Source: Membranipora membranacea (lineage: Eukaryota > Bryozoa > Gymnolaemata > Cheilostomatida > Membraniporidae). From it: 64,000 nucleotides of DNA. This document shows positions 49,001 through 60,000 of the stretch, piece by piece (the first letter of the stretch is position 1; each line of letters begins with the position of its first letter). A program made the translations under genes and the position numbers. The notes below the pieces were generated by a model, which was not told the origin of the DNA, searched no databases, and worked only from the letters and a program-made list of their open reading frames with translations. Location of the stretch: assembly GCA_914767715.1 (NCBI GenBank), contig OU612075.1:1920001-1984000 (forward strand). Direction: 5' to 3'.

Positions 49001-52000
49001 TTGTAGCACCATCAAGGAAAAAAGATTTTCTGCGTTTTACAGTATTCGCCTTGACCAAAATATTGTCCTTCAGTCGACTCGAATGTCTATACAGTGACGA
49101 CTGCCTGATGTATTTCTTCCATACCTTATAAGCATACGTGGGATTATTTAAACACAACCTTCATTCCAATATCATGGTGTTATTATTTATCATAACAGAC
49201 AAATTTTAAGTTATTTAATTTTGAAACTTATTCAACCAATAGTCACTTTTTTTCAGCCAGAGGTACAATTGGACAGATCACAGCTTGATCATTTGACCAA
49301 CCGGCTATTTTCAGAGGCAGAGGCTCACCAAATTAGGTATGTGCAAAAAATGCTATTTAATACCCCACAATGCAACATTCTGGAATTCCCAGGGAAACGT
49401 GGTCAAATAAACCCACAATGCAACATTCTGGAATTCCCAGGGAAAAATGATTCATTAAAACTCTAAATGAGTAGAGTGATCAATGAGTTGGAGACATGCA
49501 TATTCCAGACATTTATTGTACCCACCTTTGTGTATATAGACTCAACAGAGTCGCGGTCAGACTTGGTAGATATTGTTTGACACGGAGATATATATCACTA
49601 CTCATAACTTTACTGCAGTAAATGTAGAATGTTTTTGTGTTGTAAAGATTAAATTGACCTAATGTAGGTTTGAGTCTTAGTATAAAATTGCTGAATTTTA
49701 TACTGCTATTATCCCATAGACCAACCTTTGATTAATGACATGATTGTACGTGTATATCCATGTCTATTAAAGGGCTTGTTATCACAAGGGAGCATCTGGA
49801 CCAATAATTGCCCATGATCTGACTATACAACATACGATGCGACCTCAGCAAGGTATACAGGCCGAACAGTTCTTACCACAAACCTCTGAAAGGTGGGTAG
49901 ACTGACATGCCTAATATTGATACTTTTATTTAGTTTTATAATTCTAATTTTCACTAGTTGTGACTGGTTTTATAAGATAGATGTCATTAAATCCCAAAAC
50001 AAAAGCATGCGGGTTGCGCTATATTCAAGTTACCCCTTTCATTCTAATTCATATAAAGCACTCGATGGCGCCGGTATCGATTCCACTGACAATGCAATTT
50101 AAAAAAAAAGCGATCAAGGTAAATTTTGTTGAGCCACATTTCAGGGCATGCCTTAGCACTGAAATCCAGAACGGTATGCAGAATTAAAACCACAAGTGTC
50201 ACTTCAATAAGGTCGAAAAATCGGAGCACAACTGGGGACTATACATGACACAAATTTATCCGGGAGGAAAATCTACATATCTACATAACTGTTGAAAATG
50301 ATTATTATGAAAGAAATTTGAATATTGAGATCAATGTTTATAAAATAATAGATAATTAATGTCTATTACATTAGGCGACGAAGACTCAGTTATTAGATTT
50401 TGGAAAATTTGCATAGTTCAGCACCCTGATGGATAGTCAAGTGATCTAGACTCCTGTTAAAATTCTATTTAATGAGCGCACTTTATATTCCTAAATTCTT
50501 TTCATAGCAGCAATTTATAAGAATGCAAAATTCATGTTATATGTCACAATAGACGATTCTGGGAAAATTATGGCGACAATCATTTGATTTTGAAGCTCAT
50601 AAAAATAAAATACATCTTTCAAACTAATCTTGCGATGGAAGGTTTCTTGTCTGCATGGCTCTTCTTTCCAAGAACAGAAAAACCTCTTGATGAACCCTAT
50701 GCGTGGCATACAACTTGATAAACATCTGAGCCCGCATAACAAATAGATACTTCTTCGAAAACTGTGATAAATGGTGGTACCTTGCAAATCACGCTTGGCG
50801 GGCTGATCAAAGATCATAACACACATTTCGTGGAATTCAATAGGATTCGTGTCATTCAACACTTGGGTACTGAAATGCAGGCTCTCTAATACCAATGCCT
50901 GCTATAGTCAGGCAGTTACTTTTGATAAAGTTTTGTAAGATTTGCATGGAGCATGGAATTTTGTTTACCATACAAATCTGACAAGACTTTATCATAAGTA
51001 ACTGCCTGACTATGACATGCATTGGTCTTTGAGTAGTCCCTAACTTATTTAGAAAAAATATTTCAAAGCGGCGGCATCGCCCAATGAAATTTCATTATAA
51101 GGGATGAAGCCTTTTACAGTAATCCAAATAAAATGGTTGTCATAAATGTTGATCAATAAAAGTCGGTTAATTGATGATAGATTGATTGTCTTAATCCGTA
51201 ACCATTATTTACGCCTGTAAAATCATTGTGATGAAGAGCTTATGTATGAAAATCGTTTTCCTATTTTAGTATACCAGGCATAGGCTTAGGAAGCCTCGCA
51301 CTGCCGAGGGATCTACCACAAGGTGACAATGATATAGAGCCATATTCCGACGCTGACCTCAACTCACTGATATCCAATAAATCCGACCTGTCTCATTCTA
51401 GTCAGGTAAATATTTAATATATAATATAATATAATATATAAAAATAATAATAATATATAACATTTAGGGTTTGAGGTCACTTTCCAAATATTATATTGAG
51501 CCGGATTCTTTTAGCTATTTGCCAGGATACAAAAGACAGTAGTGCGCAAACCACTGCACAACACACAGGTCTTCAGCTAGAAACCATGAGTCAAGCGCTG
51601 TTTAGAGCACTTCTCTAGAACAACCCTCATGGCAGGCCCCAGCAGCATGAAGCCACCTCTGTGTGGTGATGAGCATCTCATTCCATCACTTCTTAGTGCA
51701 TGTTGTCAGTTTCGGTATTTTGACATAACTAATCTAGTCCCCATCTATCAGGCTAATCCATGCTAATCCATCTTATTCTGTAAGCGATTCATTTTCATAT
51801 CAACTCCGATTCTCAACACCAAAAGAACACCAAAAAAAGATGAGATTCCAAAATAAACATAACAGATCACAATATTAACTTTTCGAATTCGTTTTGTAGT
51901 CAGAGAATGAAACTAATAATAACCATATGGGTAGAGATGCCAATCAAGAGGATAATTACCGGAGGGTGGACGGATACATATTCCCCTCCAAGCGTCCCGT

Positions 52001-53389
52001 TATATGCCAGATATGTTCGAAGGTAAGATTTAAATATCAACGAACTGGGAAGAGAGTAGTTTAACAAAAGTTGCAATAGTCGTGTCCATTGTACAATCAT
52101 AAAAGGAACAGACGAAAATACACCCCTAATAATTTTGTTTGGTCCCTTCAACAGGGGTGCTCTGGTTTTCCAGTTAAAACAAGCCATAGTGGTTTAGTGT
52201 ATATGTTGCATTCAATATCAGCGTATCTTCCCTCAATCAATATCCAAAGTTTGAATTTTTCGTTGTGTGGTAAGTTTGTTGCCGTTGCTATTCTTGTAGG
52301 TTGTTCGAGCAGACAACTACAGGGTTCATCAGAGAAGTCACACTGGAGAGAAACCTTATAGGTGTCCCATCTGCCCCTTCAGATCCGCTAACCCTAGCAG
52401 TATGCCAAAACATCTCAAACTTCACGACAACGGAAGAAAGATATATAACTGTGCTAAGTGTACATACAAAACAATCTATAAAAGCAATCTAACCGCTCAC
52501 AAGAGGACCCATCATGAAAGTACAGAGTAAGTATGATCTACACAAGGGGAGAGTGAGGGGTGGAGGGGTGGAGGGGTGGAGGGGTGGAGGGGTGGAGGGG
52601 TGGAGGGGTGGAGGGGATGGAAATATGAGGGAGAGGATGGGTAGAGAGGAAAAGGAGAGAAAAAGTGGAAGAAGTTGGAAGGAAGTAGATGGAAAGAGAA
52701 GATAGTAGGTTTTAAGGCATACAAAATTATTTTGGGCACCTACTAGTTTAAGCGCTTAAACTGTGTCGGTATAGCTGGTAAACGCATTTCATTATCAACC
52801 ACTCGATAATTAAATGCTACTACCAGCTATCCCGTCACAGTTTAAGCGCATAAACTAGGAACACATCCAATTTTGCAAGAACAGTTTCTCAGCTAGTTCC
52901 ATGAAGGCAGCAAATCCGACCGATAACAAGGAAAAGGGAGTGTCGTCATTACTCTTTAGGTGGAAGTTCTTTCATCAGTGAAATATCCAGTCAAACAATC
53001 AACACAACATTAAGCACCCCATGGAATTGAAAACAGTTGTTTTATTTATCGCTAACTGCTACTTACTAATGTGACTATTAAATTTTTGTAGGGAACAAGA
53101 ATCTAGAAGTACAGAGGTCCCCAAACCTGCCAGTGAGGTTACACCCAACAGTAAAGATTACCCTACACAGCCTAGTGATGACTCAATCAACTTTTCCTCC
53201 CAGCAGCTAGAGAATCTCTTTGCTCCGAAAAAAGAACCAAGCTTAATTAGACAAGAAGGACATGTTCCTCCCACTTTAAATGAGAAAACCAACGGCGAGG
53301 TTGTTTGTGATTCACACATGGAAATTTCTGATCTCGCCCGAGGGCTAGACTTAACAATGATCAACAAAACTCAAGCTACCGTCCATTAA
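46017..53389 (+). CDS. Gene B: three-finger C2H2 zinc-finger protein, tandem paralogue of gene A (421 aa, 7 coding exons)
   Basis: Exons 46017-46253, 47939-48103, 49257-49336, 51270-51405, 51900-52022, 52300-52526 and 53092-53389, with the same phases as gene A and the same 237-nt first coding exon. The N-terminal domain reads like that of gene A (RSVTSIVQTIL, then LHLKSALLAEQR). AIDLSLK at 116-122 is a good CtBP-type motif. Fingers: F1 C242/C245/H257/H261 (short, intron-split as in A), F2 C269/C272/H285/H289, F3 C298/C301/H314/H318. The fourth finger of gene A is absent: the last exon starts directly with a polar linker. The C-terminus carries GLDLTMINKT at 407-416. F2 is almost identical to that of A, so the DNA site read is probably similar. 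The start at 46017 is chosen by alignment with A; the frame is open back to the acceptor at 45999. Gene C follows convergently 695 bp downstream. Confidence 0.85.
46232..46533 (+). repeat. 155-bp tandem duplication across the exon 1 donor of gene B
   Basis: 46232-46386 and 46387-46533 align. The first copy includes the last 22 nt of exon 1 and its GTAAGT donor; the second repeats them as TCTAATGTCCTT-GTAAGT inside the intron. Confidence 0.85.
47162..47429 (+). mobile_element. hAT-like MITE, copy 11 (intron 1 of gene B)
   Basis: CAGGGCCATAGCTCAGGAAA to GAACTACGGGCCTG, with GACTG on both sides (47157-47161, 47430-47434). Confidence 0.9.
49363..49446 (+). repeat. Two-copy 48-bp tandem repeat after exon 3 of gene B
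   Basis: CCCACAATGCAACATTCTGG and its continuation occur at about 49363 and 49411, 30 bp downstream of the exon 3 donor. Confidence 0.85.
50891..51026. repeat. Long inverted repeat, 54-bp arms (intron 3 of gene B)
   Basis: ACCAATGCCTGCTATAGTCA and its continuation are complemented at 50973-51026 with about six mismatches, around a spacer of about 28 bp. A hairpin MITE is likely, but I see no target duplication. Confidence 0.7.
52557..52616 (+). repeat. G-rich minisatellite (GGGGTGGA)n in intron 6 of gene B
   Basis: Seven to eight 8-bp units start 30 bp after the exon 6 donor. Each unit has a GGGG run, so the transcript could form a G-quadruplex next to the 5' splice site. Confidence 0.95.
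52744..52857. mobile_element. Hairpin MITE, family TAGTYTAAGYGC, copy 3
   Basis: TAGTTTAAGCGCTTAAACTG at the left and its complement at the right, with GATAGCTGGTA inside. Flanking duplications have decayed. Intron 6 of gene B. Confidence 0.75.
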
Positions 53390-53624
53390 AAGCCAAGGCA
53401 AAGATAGCATGTTTGCCTTTTTGAAAAAGTGTGTAGTGGGGTGTGGCTCACTCCCCTCCCCTCCCCTTCCAACTAGAAAACTCAGGACACCGGTTAACCA
53501 GTGATAGCTAATGAGGCGGTGGTGCGTGTTGTGAGCAATGCGTCAAAGACATTTAAAATTATGACATCCAAACAACACGTAATTGAGGCTTTTCAAGTCT
53601 CACTACAGCTTTGGCGGCTACATC

Positions 53625-53630
53625 AATAAA
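53625..53630 (+). terminator. Candidate polyadenylation signal of gene B
   Basis: AATAAA, 236 bp after the stop codon of gene B and before the convergent end of gene C. Confidence 0.4.
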
Positions 53631-53936
53631 CTTCCATGCTATCGGTGATGCAATTAGTATCTATTTTTCTATTTAACATTTTCAGGAATTTTTGCTTATA
53701 CGGTGTAAAAGAAATTATGAAGCCTCTTACATTTGGTACTTGCAAGTAATTTAATACCATAATGCTTGTAAAGATTTAACACACTCATATCTCTAAAGCA
53801 GTGCAAAAACCTCTTTATTTTTGCTGACTTGTATAATTATTGAAGCCTCTTGCTCTCTAGTAAAAGCTTATGCGCATAATAACAAAACCAGAAAATAGCA
53901 ACTTCAACAGAAAAAGCTTGATCAATATCTATTCTC

Positions 53937-53942
53937 TTTATT
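53937..53942 (-). terminator. Candidate polyadenylation signal of gene C
   Basis: AATAAA on the minus strand, 143 bp past the stop at 54085. Another lies at 53814-53819. Genes B and C therefore end tail-to-tail with only a few hundred bases between their 3' ends. Confidence 0.4.
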
Positions 53943-54004
53943 CTGTAGCTTGTTGTAGGCCTAACGAATAGCTAAAAAAACGCAATTGACTTGTGTCAGG
54001 CGTG

Positions 54005-54085
54005 TCAGATTTGTAATATTGATTTGGTGACACTTATGTGACATGTGTGACATATAGTGTGTGACGTCTGTGACATATGTGACAT
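54005..54085. repeat. TGTGACA motif cluster at the 3' end of gene C
   Basis: Six or more GTGACA/GTGACG words, the inverse of the cluster at 13755-13845. It lies just past the stop codon of gene C, in its 3' UTR. Confidence 0.5.
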
Positions 54086-57000
54086 TATACAGGTGAGAAT
54101 CTAGACATTTTCTCACCTGACACTATCACCGGCTCTATCTGGTTTGACCTGCTTGTATCAGTACTGTTGGCAGTTGTTCCACTCGCGCCTTCATTTGATG
54201 AATCACTGCTAGTTAAAATTGATTCCAGCTCCTCCTCCACTAATAATGGACCTCTTCTCTGTAATAAGGTCATGCAGAAAGAACTAGAAATCTCAAACAC
54301 TGGAAGTACATTGTAAAGCAACAAACTATTTTGCTTATTTTAGATATCTGCTTGAAAATTTCTAGTTAAATAATAAATTAAGATAAAAAATGCAGCGGTG
54401 TGGTATGATGGTCTACGCAAGAGAGGTCGAGACTAGAGTGGCGACCACCACTATGTTAAGCAGACTCTTTTTACATGGATATGACGGGCAGATCGATTCA
54501 TTTCAATCTGATTCTGGACATGACCTAGTTATTATATGACATCATACATGACCTAGTTATTATATGACATCATACATGACCTAGTTATTATATGACATCA
54601 TACATGTCTAGCCGGCCATTAAATCTAAATTCCGAGGCTCATTGGATAATCTGTGTAAACTTTTTAAGACACTTTAAAATTAAATCACTCAAGCAAATAG
54701 TTGCGATCTGTTTTGTTGCAGCATACCATTTAGGACCAGCACAATATTCAAAACTAAAACTACAGCAGAGAATATTGTATTACATTATATATTATGATTA
54801 ATAAATATCTATCCCCAGGTCCCTCTCAAACATGCATGACTTTGTTAGGCAATAGTTTCTAAGTGAGGAGGTGACATGGTTGATCCAAGCTTAGTGCCAT
54901 AGTTGTGACTTGGCAGGGCCGTAGTTTAGATAAAATGGTAGGGGAGGGGAAATCCTTGAGGGTGTGAAGTAACACCAGGTGGGTTATATTGTAAACTCCT
55001 GTGGAGTCTGGGGTTAATCCCAAGTCGCCAAAGCGTTATATGATATCAATAGTATATAGGAGTCCCAAATGAGCTGATATTGGCACAGAATATTCAATTA
55101 TAGCATTTTGCTCTATTGAGCATTCCAGGGGAGGCAGAGCGCCCCTGCCTCCCCTAGAACCACAGGCCTGCTTGTGACTACTTGGGAAAAGACATCATAG
55201 TTCACAGATATATCGCATCCCAGCTCGCAAAACAATTCTTATTACTACATCAGGACCGTAGTTCTAGAGGAGGCAGAGAGGCACTGCCTCCTCTAGAAAG
55301 CTTACTACAGTGCCCTAAAATATTATAATTGAGTAATCCATGTCAGAATCAGCTTCTCTGGGAATTCCATTTGCTCATGACTTAATATTATGAAGCAAAA
55401 CATATGAAAAAATCTAAGAAGAGATTTCACTTGCTTTTCAATTCTGCATTATAGATTTGAATCCCTCATCCACCGAAATAAAAACGGTTTTTCCTGCCTT
55501 TTTTCTCCAATATAATGACAGAATGTCATATTATCACATTTTCGCATATTTCATCACATTTCAATCCAGTAGCTCAGCAGCGTTCTAATACGGTTTGCAC
55601 AATGTTGATATTCCGCTGACCGCTGATGCTCAACATCATTGGTATGCACATCAACATCAGTATCTATTAGTGTTAAAAGTGAGTGGGAACTGGTGGGAAC
55701 TGTGTACCCACAAAAAATATAGAGGGGAATTTTTAGAACATAGTTCCAACTGGATTTTGTGAGAAAACTGTGGGAATGTCTCTATTTGGACCGGATATCA
55801 ACCATATTATCAATCATCAATCATACTATTAGAGATCTATATTTCAGCATAATTGTAATTGTTGAATTTGATATAGATATTGCAAAATTTTCGAAAGCGT
55901 CTTTGACATGGAGAGAAGAGTACCCACAGAGAAATATGTCCGCACTTACAGCACTGGTATCTTTAATATGTTTACTATTACCCATAATTTACCTTATAAT
56001 CGTCTCCCCTCTGTTTTTTCCTGGTACCGTGACGTACTAATAATATCAACAGCAGAACAAAGAACAAAGCCAGCTCATATATCATCTGGTAGATAACCCA
56101 AGTTTTGAAAAGAGAGTATCCAACCGTCTCTGGCGGTTCGATGTCTGCAAAAACAGAGAGAATAAACAAACATAGTTTGAGACTCAAGCGCCTAAGGTAG
56201 CTAAATTATGCAAATGATATTTTTGTTCTATTTGCTGAACCCAAACCCCAAAACAGGTTTCACAAAGGCTACATAATATGGCTCACACATCATATCTCAA
56301 GATATTTGAATAGTAATAGAAATTGGCAGCTGGTTCCAGTGGAGGGGGGGGAGGGGGGGGGAGGAGCAGGGGTCTTTTCATTATGATTTATGATGATGAC
56401 CCAATACAAAACCTAAATCACATGTCAAAACGCGAAACTAAAAAAATATCATGCTCACAAACTTGATCAAACCTAACTTCATCATTTGAGATGTGATTCT
56501 AAATTCCTGACGAGCCGAGTGATTTTAGAACATTGACCTGAGTTTCCGAGTACGGCAGATACCCAGTATAATTAAATGCAATCATGATTATTGCCAAAAA
56601 GGTTGGTCATACTCTTAAACTTCTCACATCCATAATTGTTGTTATAACCATGTAATTCCTCTCTATGTTAATTAAAATTCTTGAGTTTATCGACCTGGTT
56701 TTCCGAGAATTGGAAAGCGGATCCTGATTTGGTGGCGGCCCAGTATATTTAGTTTTTTATAAGGGTAGCGCCTAACGCATAAATAAGAAATTGAGTTTCC
56801 ACGAATTTCTAATGATTGGAAAAATGCCATTAGATAAACTTAGTGCGACCGTACCAAGTATGTAGATTGCTCGAGCTTTTTGGTTTACCCAGCAGGCGAA
56901 TCTGCGTCCGCCATCTTCAAACACGACGGGGTTTATGATTAACTCCCCTTCTCCTGTTACATCCACTCGAGATTTAGTCTGCTCTCTCACAAACAATCTG

Positions 57001-60000
57001 TGGTAAAAGAGAAACCCATACATGACAAGTTGGCTGGGCTCTATATCTGGTTGTTCATCACCTTGCGGGCTGGGCGGCACCGGCAGCACCCTAGCTGCCG
57101 AACCTCATAAAATGTTTGATTTTGTTGTTGTTTTATTACGAGGTAGATATAATTTGCCCAATTCTAGCAAGCTTTAAAAAAAAATCCAACTAAATGCAGT
57201 TGATCATAATAGGTTGAAAACTAGACCTTATGACAGCGGACTAAGCATATAACACAAAGCTCTTATGTGCAAAAGTGGGGTGGTTAAAAGGGTCATCTGG
57301 TCTCATAGGGTAATCAGTCCAAATATCTTGTGACTGTTACCCAATAAAAATTATAAATAGTCCATTTGGTATTTGTATTAGTATTAGTATTATGGTAACA
57401 CATTTGATAAAATTGGCGAGAATTCATTCTGTCTCAATCGCTGGGCTGCACAGCACTGATTTCTGGTCAGATATACAAATTCTTGTAATTGGTAGATAGA
57501 TAGATATCCACTTTATTTTTACCGCTCATGTTTATTGAAATGGCTTTGGTCATGATTTCTGGACTGTGCTGCATTTGCATAATTTAAGTTTTATCAACTG
57601 CTACCAAACATAACCCATATTTTGACAATTATGCTGCTGGTATCCCATTCAGCTTGGCATGACACGCTATCATCGCGTGTATACATTTCAGGGAAACCAG
57701 TGAAACCGAAGGACAGGTACAACCTTTGTCACACATCAGCACGAAAAAGCCATTACAGTAAACACCTAACCAATTCTAGCTTTCTACAAATCTAGCATAA
57801 GTATACCTTTAAAAACATGTAACCAGGTATACTGATGTCACCACATGCTGCTCAAATGATGAGTCCGAGTGTGCAAGCATGAGCTACCTCAACCTCGGCC
57901 CAAGTGATGATGGGGATGGGGACCCTGATTAAAAAGAGTTACATCCCTTCAAATATTTGTTGCTATAGTTGGAGTGAACATAAAGCCTAAATTTGTATAA
58001 TGTCTTAGTTAGAACCTGAACGGATGGAACTAGGCAAACTCAGTAGTAACAGCAGTAAGTTGGTTGTACAAAGCAAACTGTGAAATGGATTTTTGCTTGA
58101 TCAAACTTGATCAAACTTGATCAAATTTTCCTTTATTTTGAATTGCTCCCCTCAAGATGATGATTGCTTTTAAGTAGCATGAAGTGATTATATATGCAGG
58201 CAAAATGGATCCGAGTTGGTTCAGCAAATTGCTCAGACTAAAGCCACTTTTACATTAGGCCGTCTTGTGGCCCAGTCTTGAGTCTGACCGACAAATTACT
58301 AAGACGGAGGCTGAGACTGTGTAGTGTGAATAACAAAAACGGTTGACTGGCCTTGTCTGACCGGCTTTTAAGACGGTGTCTGGCAATTCGAGCAGTGCTC
58401 GTTTTGCAGTCTCAAGACTGCCAGTCTTAACACAAATTCCTAATTTAGCGATCACAATACTGCCCTTCGTTCTATCACTCACATTTATTTTCTCTGAGAC
58501 TGACATTGGCTAAGCCGGTGCTATGTAAACACATGGCAGTCTCAGACTCTGGCTCAGACTTGGAGTTGAAGACTGCTCAGTCTTGAGTTGGTGGCCAGCT
58601 GACGGAGACGGCCTAATGTAAACACAGCTTAAGGTAAACTTAATGGCGCCCTGCTATCAATCAATTCCTGGATGAAAGTGATTGATTATCTCCTGTATAT
58701 AGCAGTACACCTTACCCATAGAAATAGAGCTAATAGAAACCTAAGCTGCTCTTAGGAGTCGTTCCACTTTTCGTGAATCTCCTGTATATAAGAAATCAGT
58801 GGTAGGGATTGTTTCAGGAATGAACTTAATGGGCTAGCTGAAAAACAAAACCTACGTATCCTGCCTACTATCTGGGGGTAACGGGCTTTTGCCAGACCTT
58901 CAAATTCATCAAGATAACAAGGTATAATCCCTACCACTGATTCTGGTCAACCAGTAATAACGAAAACTCCAACAACTGATTAGGCATCTATTTATCGATG
59001 TCTATGACCTTACCCCATCACTTTCGACTCATTGAACCAGGTGACCGGTTTCTCAAGGTCGTTTGCACCTGGACATCTCAGAACAAGCCTGGAGCCAATA
59101 TTAGCCTTCATTGTCAGCTTCTTCACTTCAAACTTAGTCTCCTGGGTTGTGAGGATGGGCTGTGTCTCATTGTAACCCTCTTCATTACTGACTGAAGAAG
59201 AAGAAAAGTCAAATCTGTGTCATCAGAGAAGAGCTTTCATCAATTTGAGCAGCTATAGAAGAATACACAAAAAAAGATTATAGTTGTGATCTACTAGTGA
59301 GGCAACAGTGAAAGAAAGAAGCCTCATAATCCTGAATAAAACAGGGAACTCAGTGAAGTTGATGGGAGTTGTCCTCACAATAACATTTAGGGGACAACTC
59401 CGGACATGGACATTGACGTGATGACTGTTAATGAAGATCTATGAGATCACTTTTGAAAACTTCTTGGGTGGGGAAAACCCAGTTCCTGGATCACTTATGA
59501 GTAAAATTATAATGGCATGTAAACCGCTGTAGGTTTTGAACTAACTGATAGTATCTCCATTTATACATTGAAACTCCCTCATATATAAAGCTCATCGTGA
59601 TTAAGAACATTTCAAATTATGGCGACAATTACCAATATCCTCATATCTGCTGCATGTTCCGTAACAGACTTCATACTCTATCTCGTCAGGTATAGAGTAG
59701 ATATAGCTGATCTCTCTGAATAGTGTGCTGTGACAGGCCACCTTACTGTCCTCGTTATCAATCATAACCAGCTCGACTATAAACGGCATTGCTTTCTCTC
59801 CTGGGTCCAATTTCTTAGCTACACATTTACCTTAGGATAAGAAAGACAAAATTCGTAACTGTACAAGAGGAGCAATGACAAACATACCGATGTTAACACA
59901 CACGATACTGTAGTTTGCTTGCAACAAAAAGTGATGTTGGGGCAGAGATAGGCACCAAATATTTTTAAGAACAAATACCGATAATTACTAAGACTTCAAT

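Noticed and set aside
52512-52739. Frames rich in Pro/Ser or Gly/Glu over the G-rich minisatellite
   Set aside because: A by-product of the 8-bp repeat. This is intron 6 of gene B, as shown by the phase-2 junction 52526-53092.
54520-54605. Regular short repeats that might suggest a CRISPR array
   Set aside because: Units are directly adjacent with no unique spacers, in an animal genome. The same holds for 44235-44296 and 1793-2384.
56889-56997. Donor TGG-GTAAAC for the second Ig exon of gene C
   Set aside because: It would leave phase 0 while the next exon needs phase 1. The donor at 56855 (CTTG-GTACGG) restores the frame and keeps the residues that FAM187 has after CW.
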